Below, one piece after another: positions 37,501 through 49,500 of a stretch of 64,000 nt of DNA (the first letter of the stretch is position 1; each line of letters begins with the position of its first letter). The position numbers and the translations under genes were made by a program. Source of the DNA: Sabellastarte sp. h YS-2021 (taxonomy: Eukaryota; Annelida; Polychaeta; Sabellida; Sabellidae); contig OZ024933.1 of assembly GCA_964017235.1 (NCBI GenBank), forward strand, positions 60,618,255 to 60,682,254, in the 5' to 3' direction. The notes under the pieces were generated by a model. That model ran no database searches, had not been told where the DNA came from, and worked only from the letters and a program-made list of their open reading frames with translations.

Positions 37501-40500
37501 GTTGACGGCGGGAAATGAGAATCGGTTTGAGTCGTGAGAAATATCAAACATGTTTGATTTCTCTCACGGCCACAACCGACAACTACCGACCCTTACAGGA
37601 CATCTGGGACTAAGCAAATATTTGAAACCGACTCCCAAAAACCCTTAATCGTGGAGCTTAGTCGTGTGGTGGAACACACACATAAACCATTATTTGCATC
37701 ATTTATAGATTTGAAAAAAACAAAACATTTGACTGGGTGGATAGGGATTTGTTTGTATAGCACAGCCTGACAGGGGCCTGCTGATTCAGTTTCATGCTAC
37801 CTTAAACCTAACCACACATATAATGTCATTATGCTTCATTATGCTTAGCGACCAATCAGTGTACTAGTTAACCCCATGTAGTTAGGGTTCACAAAGCATA
37901 GCTATTTTGAATTAAGATTTTGAACGAACAACAAGGGAATGAAAACTATTTGTGTTGTTTTATTTTAACATTTTAGTGTTTTATTATTGTGAATATGCCT
38001 TCTACGAAGAAGAAATCACCTTCTGAAGCTAAGAAGAAGTCATTAAGGTCTGCCAAGGCCAAGACTTCCATTAAGAAGAACACTAAGAAAACCAAGCCTG
38101 TAGAAGTAAATGATGGTTCTTATTTACAAGGTCAGGAAGCTATGGTCCACTCTTCAACACATAAAGGCGTGAATACTGTATCCAACACTTCTGGCAACCC
38201 AGTTCAGAAACATCAGTGTCAATGAATCAGGCTATTTTATCCATGCTACAAAAAATTGACGTGTTTAATCAGGCCCTCACTAAAGGAATGGATGAGTTGG
38301 AGCATTAGAATACCATTAGCTCCACCCCTGTTGCCTCACCCACGTCACAGCACCCGGGGGCCTGTTACATCACAAGCATATGTCAGGACAAAGTCAAGAT
38401 GTCAGTTGCTCAGGCAAGTGCAGGCACTAGTCAGACCATCCCAGTCACCTGTCCCAGTTTTATGAGCAACATCCCAGTAGCTGCCAGTTTGTCTGCCCAA
38501 GGCATACCAAGGGGTGCCAGAGACTTAGGTCAGGTTGCCAAGGACTCAGTGGCTCCCAGGTTAGAAGTCATGAGATCCATTCCATCCATTTCATCAGCAG
38601 TATCACAACTTCTGGCCAGGATGCCATGCCAGGTAAGGGTCCTAACTACAGGAAGAAGTCGGGCAGGTATAACATAACTGACACTTCAGTAGTTGGCCCT
38701 CAGTTCAGATGGCCCAACGAGGGCTTGATATCCAATTCTTACCTTAAGAAGCCCACTTATGATGATCTTAACATGGCACAATGGGTTTCGGGGCAGCTGA
38801 ACAATATTTTGTTGATTGAGGACAATGTAACTTTAAGAAATGTTCTTACACAATTAGCCATGGCCATGAGAGATGCTGTGTCCTTGCCATGTCCATCAGT
38901 GAGGTCAGCCTGGGCAGTATCGATGACGGACATAGAGGCAGGTCACTTAGCTTAGACAGATTCCATGCAATGGTCGCTGAATAGGATCAGTAATTCTCAA
39001 CTTGCAGTGCTTAATTCTCACAATGTTGCTTCTGGTGGTCATAAAATTAAGATCTGCAAATTCTTCAATGAAGGAAGTTGCACCAATGAAGGTCACCATG
39101 GGGTTTATTAGCATTTCTGTGCCTTCTGCCATAGACAAGGACGCTCTTTAATGCACCCTGAATTCAGGTGCACATCTCTTAGTTCAAATCTCATCCAGGA
39201 GCAGAAACCAGCAGCAGCCAAATAGGATCCAGGTCAGGCCACAGACAACCCTGAGAACTTTCAAAGACCTATAAAAACGAACTGTTCTTTAATAGATAGT
39301 TATGACATAGATGTTATATATGATGATAGTAATTTTGAAGTTAATCAAGTGTACTTAACAAATATAGATAGGAATTGTGTGAACAATGACTTAAATACAA
39401 TTACCTTTGATATACATTATGATGAAAGTTATGATGGTGGTGGTATAGAATTAAGTGACAATCATATGCAAAAGGCTGTAATATCTGAAGACATTGTGTT
39501 TTATGGTAATCATAATGTATTTACCGAGAATGAAGGGGTCAGTCTGCTGCTTAGAAACCAGTTATATAAATTTGCATATCATTTTGATGACCAAGTAATT
39601 GCTAAAGTATATGGCAATGATGGTATACATTCTCATACATTCTGTCTAGATTGGAGAGGTGAGCACAGTAATATACTGAACTGGAACAGAAGTCGTGACT
39701 GTAATAATAAAGTCATAATGCAGATATTAAATAAAAAATCTATCATGGTGGAAATTGGGTTGATGTGGTGCACCTATTGCGGGGTAGTGATCAGATAGCA
39801 GGTTAATTACTTGCTGTTGGCAGGTGATTTTGAATTGGGGTATAATATGGTATGCTGTGCTCATCCCCCTGAAGGTTATTTAGAAGTGTTGAAAGTTATT
39901 AAGATAATGAGAAATGATAAAAGTACCAAATGTGACTAACCATGTGGACCTGGGTTTGAATATGGACCAAAGCCCGAAATTGGCATATAATATTTACTGT
40001 AAAGATCAGCATGTTTGGCAGTATTATAAATGTGACTACATCACTTATATGGCCAAGATAATTGATGCCTTGATTGATAATGACAATCAGGAAATAACTG
40101 ATTATGACAATAACAATGATAATGACTTGGGTGAACAAATAATTCAACAAGATCCACCCAAGGGGATAATTCCATACGGAAAAAGAGTTCAGAGAATTAT
40201 CTGATATGAAGACTAAAAATTTCAGTATAAGTAATCTCAAGCCAGAGACTTCAATTATCCAGACAAAAAGGTCGGATATCTGACTCAAGTACAGACGGAT
40301 TTTAATTTCATAGGGCCAGATAGGGAACCAGTTGAGCTGGATTCGATTGACACTTTGTTGAATAATGCTGATATTATCAAAGATACAGGTCATCCAAATT
40401 ATAAATGTGCAAGGATACCTATTAAATCCGGTTTACAGGTGGAAGCCTGGGAGAGGTATCTTAAGGACTATTCGGATAAAAGGGTTTGCAATACATAAAA

Positions 40501-43500
40501 TTTGGGTTTCCCCTGTCATTAATTAACCCTAATGAACTGAATAATACCAAAATTACTAACCATTTCTTGGCCTGTCAGTATCCTTTGCAAGTGCAGGAAT
40601 ATATTGACAAAGAACTTAGCTTGGGTGCAATTTTGGGCCCTGTTGACAGTATTGTTCATGAACAATTACATTGTTCACCTTTATTAACTAGACCCAAGGA
40701 TATGAACAAAAGACGTGTCATCTTAAATCTATCACACCCTTATGGTAATACTGTTAACAGTCATGTGGATGCAGACAATTTTGATGCTCTCCTTTCATAT
40801 TAAAATTCCCCATGGTTGATGACATTGCACATGACATAACAGAGTGTAATGAAGACACGGTTATATTTAAGGTGGACGTGGTACGTGCATATAGAAATCT
40901 GAGGGTTGATCCTATTGATAGCCTTAAGTTCGGTATTTATTGGCGTGGTGCTTACTATGTGGACGTAGGGATTGCGCTCGGCTGGACGCGTGGCTCATCT
41001 TCTGTTCAGATTTTGTCCGACGCAATAGCTTATATCATGAGAAAGGAAGGCATTCAGTTAAGATGCTACATCGACGACTACATTGTGGTAGTTCCTAAAT
41101 CTAAGGTGCATACTGCTTTTCACAGGTTATGTGATCTGTTAAACGAGCTCGGCCTCCCCATTAATAGTGACAAACTAACCCCCCCCCCCCCCCCCCACTA
41201 AGCGGTTGACATGCTTGGGTATAGAATTTAATATTGAAAGCAATACTATGAGTATTTTGAAGGACAAATTGGAGGCTATTTATGCAGAATGTATGGAAGA
41301 TAATACTAAAACTTCACTATCGAAACGTAAATACCAATCTTTGTTGGGTAAACTTCTGTACATACAGAAATGTGTCAAGCCTGCTAGAGTGTTCATTAAT
41401 AGACTTGTTTCAAAATAATTCTCACCTGAAAACTATTCACTTGTCTGATGAATTTCACAGACATAAAGTGGTTCCTAACCTTTCTCCCAGCTTATAATGG
41501 TATCTCTTATATATCGAAACACAGGTTGGACAATGGTCAGTCCCTTTACTTAGATGCCAGCCTTACTGGTATGGGGGCAGTTTGGAGGAACAGAGTATAT
41601 GCTACACCTATCCACAACTGTGGGGATTTGGATCTAAAAATTGTACATCTCGAAATATTGAATATCATCATTGCTCTCAAAACTTGGGGTGTGAAATGGC
41701 GTCATTCAGCCATAGTTATATCTTGTGACAGCCTTGGGGGTGGTTCAGGTGGTTGAGACCGGAAAAACAAAAGATTCTTTCTTGGCTCTGTGTGTTTGAA
41801 ATACTTGGCTTCTCATGGCTTCCCTAGACATCCAGCTAAACATAAGTCATGTGCCAGGCATAAATAATGTCATTGCTGACACATTGTCAAGAATTTACTC
41901 AGAGCATTTTACAAGATAATTATATTTGGGAACATATACTAGTCACTATTTTGAACCTTCCTTCATCTCACCTTTTGCGAGCAGCTCTTTCTAGGACAGG
42001 AACAGCTTACAGACCTGCAACCAGAAATGCTCATCTTACTCATGTTAAGACTTATGTGGCATTTACCATCTTCATGGAACTTCCAGTGGAACAGAATGTT
42101 CACTCAATTCTGGCATTTTTAGAATATTTATTCACAAACTCTGTTTCATACAAGGTCATGTTGAATTATATTTCATCTGTTAAGAAAGCTGCCACCAAGT
42201 ATCACCAGAGGTGCGTTCTCATAGACTAGTTTCAGATTATCTTAGAAGTATTTCTATCAATACTAGGTTTGCTCCCACCCCTAGGGGTATTTTTGATCTC
42301 ACAACTTTAGCTTCGATATCTCAAGCATGTGACATTTTGGTTGATCCACTTTTGTTTTGGGCAATTTTCCTGTTGGCATTCTTTGCTTTCCTTAGAATGT
42401 CCAACATTGCACCACATTCCAGATTTAAATTTGACTCTTACAATCATTTCCTCAGACAAGATATCATTTTTATTATTCTAATAAAATGGACTAAAACCTT
42501 ACAGGACAGTTCGGCCCATCATTTTGTTCAGATACCAGCTCTCAAAAATGTCGCTCTTTGTCCAGTTCTGGCTTTAAAGAAGCTGCTTGATTTCAGACCT
42601 TTTCCACCTTCTTCACCTCTTTTCATTCACCCTTTCACACCTTTTCATCCAGTCATAGATACTACTATTAGAGATGCTCTTAGGAAGGTATTGGTACATA
42701 TTGGCATACCATTGGTTGGTCATGGGTTCCATTCCTTTAGGCGATCTGGAGCTATCTAGCTTTTGACAACAATGTTCAGTTACAATATATTATGGCACAT
42801 GGGCTATGGAGAAGCTCAGCAGCGTGGACGTATCTCCAGAACGCCTCACTTGCTCCTTCTATAATTCTTCCACCTTTGCTGCTATCATCCCTTCTCAACT
42901 TTAATTGGGGTTTGGGCTTTAAATGTACAAAGAATTTGAAAATTTTAAAGATTTTAACCCCTCTTTATGCGTATACGTGTAAATAAAATGTCACAAACTC
43001 GTTTCATCTGTTTGACCTCCCTGTGACCTTTGACCTCTAATTAACCTTTTGACCTTCATATCAGGAAACTGAATGCACACGCCTCTTATGGAATAATTGG
43101 GAAAAGCTATAATGCACTTAAGCCCTTATATCAAAATACTGTGCCATATGTTCACTTGAATGAAAATGTGTTAGAATGGTTTCCACTTTATCGTAACATC
43201 AGGTGTAAAACAGGGTGATAACCTGTCACCAATTCTTTTCTGTGTATATGTTATGTACAAGTGGAAATTTTGTACAAGTTGCAACTTGTACAAAAAGCCT
43301 GTATAAGTTGGGACTTGTACAAGCAGTTTGTACAAGTTGCAACACATAGACGATTGGGCATACAAGTTGTAGCTTGTACAGAATTTCACCATCAAATAAC
43401 CCAATTTGTACAATACTGTTGTTAAAAAGAAATTGGGTTAAATTAACAATTTCTTTGAAAATATATCTTATCTTATGAATATAAATATTCAAATTAATGT

Positions 43501-46500
43501 TAGAGTATCACATATATAATTTCTCCATAAAAAGTAACACTGAATTCACAGAAAAACCTTGAAAAATTTTGCCAGTAACACTAAAAAACAAAAAAGTTAT
43601 TACTATATTAATACATTAAGTTGAAAAACCTTGAAAAGTTTTGCCAGTAACACTTAAAATACAAAAAAAGTTATTACTATATGAATACATTAAGCTTTTG
43701 TTACATTGTTTATCATGCAGAAAAAAGCTTTTGTGCTTTTAACTAAATTCAGGGTACCTGTTTCTAAATCGAGTTTTCACATTGGTAAACATTTATGTAG
43801 AGGTGATATTCTGTTTGAACATGCTCAAGCGGTAGTAATAGTAAAATGGTCAAAAACTTTACAAACCATCAACAAGGGTACATATGTCATCATACCTCGT
43901 CTGCCTCACAATGTCCTGTGCCCTGTCAAAGCCTTAGAAGTCATGTTCCACCAGTTTCCTGCCCCTCCCAATGCTCCCTTGTTCTCAAATATGTCTGCCA
44001 TACTCACCCAGTCTCAAGTTCGCACCCATCTTTCAAAAATTTTGAAGTGGTTACATCTGGACTCCAGGTCCTTCTCTTTCCATACCTTCAGACGGTCGGG
44101 GGCCACCTTGGCCTTCAATAATAATATCAGTATACAGAATATACAGCGTCATGGTACCTGGTCTAGTGAAACAGTACATAGATACATCATTTCTGATCCA
44201 GCTAAGGCATCAGCTGTGGCTGACTCATTCAAAACTTTATTTCAGTAACTACCACCTACTAACTACATACATTGGGTGTTTGGTGGCTTATTATTGTATT
44301 ACTGTACACAATACAGAAATTTGCATAGTATAATTATGTATTAGCAGTGTGCTGGGCAGCAAGCACAGTAAAGGAAAATACAAATGTGTAAATAGTGTAA
44401 AGTCATTGTAGAATGTAGTAACTTGTATGTGTACTTTATTATTGTAAGTTGGAAATGGTTTACAAGAACCTCATGTAGTGTCTTCATATACAATTTTTAA
44501 GTATTTTAGTTATTATAGATTTTATGTGGTAACTATACAGAAGTACTTTTATTTAAGGCAACACATGAAGCGTGCCAATACTAATTCATTTGTATTACAG
44601 TTTAACTGCACTTAAGCTGTGCAGTCACGTGGTGTAGATGTTATAAATGTTCAGTAGATATAGATATGTGTTGTAACAATACTAACAATAATAATAAAAT
44701 AAAATATTTTTCGCAATGGTGGTGTTATCATTGCTTAAACTTCACTTATAAATCAATTTGCTCACTTCCTGAACTGGTGACTTAATGATGCTTGTTAGAC
44801 TTGCTTTGTGCTCATCCAACTTATGGTACTGTGGACTGGAGTCTTATGAAAACTCTGCAAGCAGAAAAGTTTAATTAATAGCATCAGGGATATTTTGTGA
44901 TTTACCTACAGGCAATAAACTAGGATCATGAGTGGGTAAGGGAAACTTCAAAGGACAGATGACAGTATATAGTATTGACACATGCCTTTCAATAATAAAA
45001 TCCTAACCAATGACATTTATTGTAAAAGATGTATGTCTTTTATTAATAATGGTTGATCACATTTACTCAGTAGCATAGTATTAAAATTCATATTGTAGTT
45101 TTGTCACAATGAAAGAATCAATTTTATTTATCCCTTTGTAATAGAATAAATACATTTGTTATGATGCTTGCCAAAAACGTTATTAGAAATTATAAGGTTA
45201 CAAACTCAGATACAGATACAGGCTTCAGTTAGGCCAGTGTAACTCCAATATTTATGCAAATTAAAACTGATTGAATTTGCAAGAAAATAAATAAAAGATA
45301 CAGGCAAATAGATTGGTCTCTCATCTAAGTAGTAAAAATATGTTGATTTTGTGATTTTTTAAGTGTTACGTCATTAAAATACATTGTTCATCTGATCAAA
45401 TATGGAGCTTGTACAATTTACAACTTGTACAGGTCCAAAATTTGTACATGTTGCAACTTTTACAAGTCAGTCTGTACAAGCTAAAACGTGTACAATCTGA
45501 TTGTTCAAGATGCAACTTGTACAAGAAATCTGCACAAGTTGCCACTTGTACAAAATCTCAGCTTGTACATAACATATACATAAATGACTTAGCTCTGACG
45601 CTCAAAGCAAAGAATATTGGGGTAAATATAGATGGTCATAAAATATGCATATTCCTGTATGCAGATGATATTGATGATATGATATGATTAATTGCAGTTA
45701 TAACATAATGCAACAAAAATGGACGTAAACGCTGTCAATTACCAATTGCGATTAGTTATTGTGAATTGCAGTTATTACATAGTTAATTCGAGCTACTATA
45801 TAGTTAGTACAATATTTTTTATAGTTTTACTTCCACAGACTATCATTATTTTTGTTAATTTAGTATAGTTCTTGTAATAGCAGTTTGTTTTTCTTAAGTT
45901 TTTTTCTACTTTACTGCAGAAAAGATGTTTCCTTTCCACCACCAATAAATTGTGAAGAGATACACAGACACTTACACATTTCGGTGAGTAAATCCATGAC
46001 TCTGTACATTTGTGATTCAGTTGACTGATTTGTATGTTGTCTCCAACATATTCTGTATGTCATACCATGATGGTATGTAAAGCTGACTGAGGAGATCAGT
46101 GCACACTAGTTTGTCAAAATATCTCACTTGGAAGCAATTAAGCACTTGAAAGCAATTACCAATGTCCCCGCCTTGAGTCTTGGCTGGGAATCCAGCCAAA
46201 ACCCTGAAATACAAAGTTCAGATGTGTTATGATCTATGCCCTTCCTTTCATGTGAAAGTTCATTTATTAATATGCATGGATGTCTATGTGTTTACAGGAT
46301 GATTAAAAAGGACTTGAACAGTATTCAGAAATTTTAGGGGACATTCATAATTTTGTTTCTGCAATTTGCCTTGGAAAATGGCAACAAAGTCATCAACACA
46401 GCCTTGATTGTGAATAGACATGGCAGGATTTAAAAAAAAGCTTACCATCTAGATATCAAATCCACTTTTGAACAAAACGTATCACTGGTCAACCTATTGA

Positions 46501-49500
46501 TTCTTCAGTTTCTAACCTCTTGGTCAGAATTCTCTGCCATTTCTGTGTGGATTTCCATGCAATAAAATAGAGTAGAGGCTCTATAAAAATCTCTGTTCAA
46601 TGATTTACCATTTTGCAGTGTTTTCACAGTCTTGACCCAACTATGTTCATAAACTATCACTCATTGAGTATGTTTTTGCCTTCTGGTGACTTGGATTTTG
46701 TCCAATAATGGAGATTAAATAATGTTAAAGTCCAGATTATTACACTAGATATATATATCACAGTTATAGGTTGTACAGTCTTAGGATATTTACAAAAATT
46801 GGCACTTGATTATGCAAAATCATTATAAGGTTTGCTTGATAAAATACCACTTGGCCTGTGTGTCCCAGTATTTAGGTCCAGTGAGGATTGTGGTGGATAA
46901 TAAAATAAAATACATCAGGACTTTTATTGCATATGTGGCATACCTTCAACAGTTCCCGTCTGATCAGTTAAGTTAAGCAGCATCTTTCTTGGTGGGTACT
47001 TGGATGGGTGACCATCTGAGTTCTGGGTCAGGTATGGACTGATACACAGTGACCTTGATGATCACTTAAATGGCAGTCCCATTGCAAAATAACTGAAATA
47101 AGGTGCTGAGATGACACTAAATAATCACTGGTACATTTACTTTGTTCAGTTAGTGTTAAACATATTTTCAGCATCTCCCTTTGTCAAATAACAAATGTGG
47201 TTTCCTTCCAGAATTTGTTCTGCAAAGGAGGAACAAGGACAAATGTCCATAATGATGGGAGAGATAACATCCTCTGTGTTTATGCAGGAAGAAAAGAAAT
47301 AGTACTGCTACACCCAGATCAGTACATAAATAAGGTATGTAGTAGGTAACGTTTTCATTTGAATGATGATAGGAAAGTGATTTTGCTGTAACATTATACC
47401 CCACTACAATATTTTCTCATCTTAGTGTTACACTGAATATATAAACTTTTAGGGTAAGTGTACACATCACTGTGCACAGGTTGGGGGTGCAGCATCTGGA
47501 TAAAGCTTTAGGTAAAGAAATCAACCAGTAAAGATGTAGCGGGGCTATATCCATATGTGAAGGTTGCAGATATGGTTTGCACATATTTTCCTATTTTTAG
47601 AAATCTTATCTACTGTTTTGCAGGCACAATATCTTCCCTACATTGGGAGGACTGTGCAAAACTATCAAAATAATAGATAAAACATGGTAATCAAGTGATG
47701 CTGTTGGTGAATCATAGACAAATCAGGCCTTTACCAAATCGGCCTTCGTCAAATAGGCCCCCTAGGAAAAAAACCCTTGTCATATTGTCCACCAGGAAAA
47801 TATTACCTACTTATCTCGACCCAGAAAGTAACTGTACTCTCAAAGAAAAAACTCATAAAATTATGTGCTTGCAGACAGAAGCCATGGCTTCATATAAAAT
47901 ATAATCTAATAAACTCTTTATATAACTTAATATTTATTAAGTAAATTACACTTTTAATAATTATTATTTTATTTATTTAATATAGTGACATGTATTTATA
48001 AAATGTACATAATCAAATATTTCTTACAATATACCCAGCCCTCTGTTGGGTGCAAATGTCACTATATATATTATAAAGAAACAAGTGTGGGTTTGAGTAC
48101 AACACAAATTGAATGTTCTATTGTTAATTTTTATTTTTTTTTACTTACAGAGAAATATTTAAGTGGTTTTCCAAAATTACGTCCAGTTTCTATGTGTAGG
48201 GGCAATATGCCCATCCTTAACTAGCTAACCTTAACTAGTATTAGTAGAGACCTTTGTGATCTTGTTATGTTGCAGTTTACATAGCGTTCTGCATTAATGT
48301 TTTGCATATACTTAATAATTTCTTAACTTTGATTTGAGGCCAACGTTGTTTGAAAATTGTTCATGCATGAGATCTAGAAAATCATTTTCAGTGTCAGTCA
48401 GATTTAATTTTTAATCAATTTGTCAATCTTACTAATCTTGTCCACAACACTGCAGAGCATCCCAAACCCAATTACTCTCATTTATAATAATTAACTGATA
48501 CTCTGCTACTTTTTAGTTAGACTGTCATTTTTCACTTGAAACAGTCTATGTCCAAACCATACAGCCCACTGATAGAAGGGATATTTTACATTATCAATCC
48601 CATATCCACTTGTAGAATGTGAATTGGGGCATTCTTATGAACACCAAGAAAATATCTTGTTGCCGTGTTTTGTATTTGTTGTCCATACTTGTCTTTTACA
48701 ATGCCCCAAATACTGGCACCACTGATATCAGTATCATATGACTTTGTTAAAGTATTATACCAGACAGTTTTTAACTGGTAAAATTCCATAGACCTCAAAG
48801 CCCTACCCGCAGCCTATATTTGCTGAATGATAAAATGTGATTCTCTAATTGGACTTTTCCCAACATAAACAAGTGTCTAAAGGACATAAGTTAAAAAGAC
48901 ATACTTACATGATACATGCTTACCTGATTTACCATGCACAAATAAAGATCTGTCAGCCTTAGTGCCTGTTGTATGTTGAAGATTAAGTGCTATAAAAGTT
49001 CTCTTATTGCATTACATATCATTAGTTTATACCTGGGGGCGAATTTGTCAAGGGCCGACTTGGCAAAGGGCCAATTTTTCCAGCTCCTCTGTTGGTTAGT
49101 AATCCAGGGTTTTTTGTTATGAAAGTGGGTATCTTGATTTGAAAACTAGCAGAAAAAAAACATCTGAAAACACTATTAGAAAAGTGTATCAATCTTATGT
49201 GCTTTTGAAATATATTTGAGACAATAATGCAACAATCTTAACTTGAAGACCAATTCTGAGGCTAAACTTGGTTACAATAATTTTGTAGCTGACCAATTAT
49301 TCTGAGACCCCTGATGGTCTTATTTCTCAATTTGTGAAAATTGCTATGGCTGGGTATTTGAGGGCAAACTATTGGGACATATAAAAACTGTATAACTGAC
49401 TTGATCACAACCCAGGTATTTTATTAAAATTACTTGAGTAATGTATATGATATGATATATAATTGGAGTGAGAAGTGATGAAATTAAAAAATATATATAC

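Larger units (their letters stand above)
30479..37682 (+). mobile_element. PIF/Harbinger DNA transposon, 7.2 kb, nested in the LINE
   Basis: The ends are inverted: 'tgttccacca' at 30485-30494 and 'tggtggaaca' at 37667-37676, with further GGGACTAAG/CCTTAATCGTGG words repeated in the first and last 600 bases. TAA flanks both sides (30476-30478 and 37683-37685), the TWA type of target duplication known for Harbinger, and removing one copy joins the LINE frame ('VIS-KPLFASF'). It encodes a DDE transposase on + and a Myb/SANT-like protein on -, convergent, as usual for the group. Inside are a partial tandem duplication of the transposase region, a SINE, 42-bp minisatellites and an inverted LINE piece. 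Confidence 0.9.
37760..43065 (+). mobile_element. DIRS/Ngaro-like retrotransposon 2, nested in the LINE
   Basis: It sits between LINE codons of the palm ('...VDRDLF' ending near 37758) and 'LNAHASYG' (from 43067), with no clear target duplication, as expected for tyrosine-recombinase integration. Gag, RT, RNase H and recombinase regions follow in order on +. It is heavily damaged, with an 18-C run, frameshifts and stops. Its 3' end has 'tgacctccctgtgacctttg' and similar words. Ends are accurate to about 10 bases. Confidence 0.85.
43249..45574. mobile_element. 2.3-kb TIR element with TATA duplication and palindromic subterminal arrays
   Basis: The left end is 'tgttatgtacaag' (43249-43261) and the right end 'cttgtacataaca' (45562-45574). 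Inverted similarity continues for roughly 45 bases with few mismatches. TATA flanks both sides (43245-43248, 45575-45578). Removing one TATA joins the LINE frame as C-V-Y-I-N-D. Inside each end lies an array of alternating palindromes, ACTTGTACAAGT and GTTGCAAC (about 43262-43390 and 45405-45560). The middle carries a tyrosine-recombinase fragment and no transposase, so it is non-autonomous. The superfamily was not recognised; 4-bp duplications occur in several. Confidence 0.85.
29000..45695 (+). mobile_element. Plus-strand LINE split by three later insertions
   Basis: Segments: about 29000-30478, 37683-37760, 43066-43248 and 45575-45695. The first holds endonuclease ('LIILFGDFSSRIG' near 29150), linker ('LDKVLKKWKDDFENFYNKPS' near 29900) and RT fingers ('ITPIPKPGMKDPY', 'LVSCLSKVHSSLLNQ'). 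The second begins the palm ('SKPLFASFIDLKK', a damaged 'FDWVDRDL'). The third continues 'LNAHASYGIIGKSYNALKPL' to '(V)KQGDNLSPILFCVY'. The fourth has 'INDLALTLKAKNIGVNIDG' and catalytic 'FLYADDI'. The order matches one LINE, and removing the insertions restores continuity. The 3' third is missing. The clade was not assigned; it is an endonuclease-type LINE distinct from the L2-like ones nearby. Confidence 0.87.

Noticed and set aside
46938..47045. Functional 5S rRNA gene
   Set aside because: The 5' third is eroded, no T-run terminator is in place and a SINE-like tail follows.
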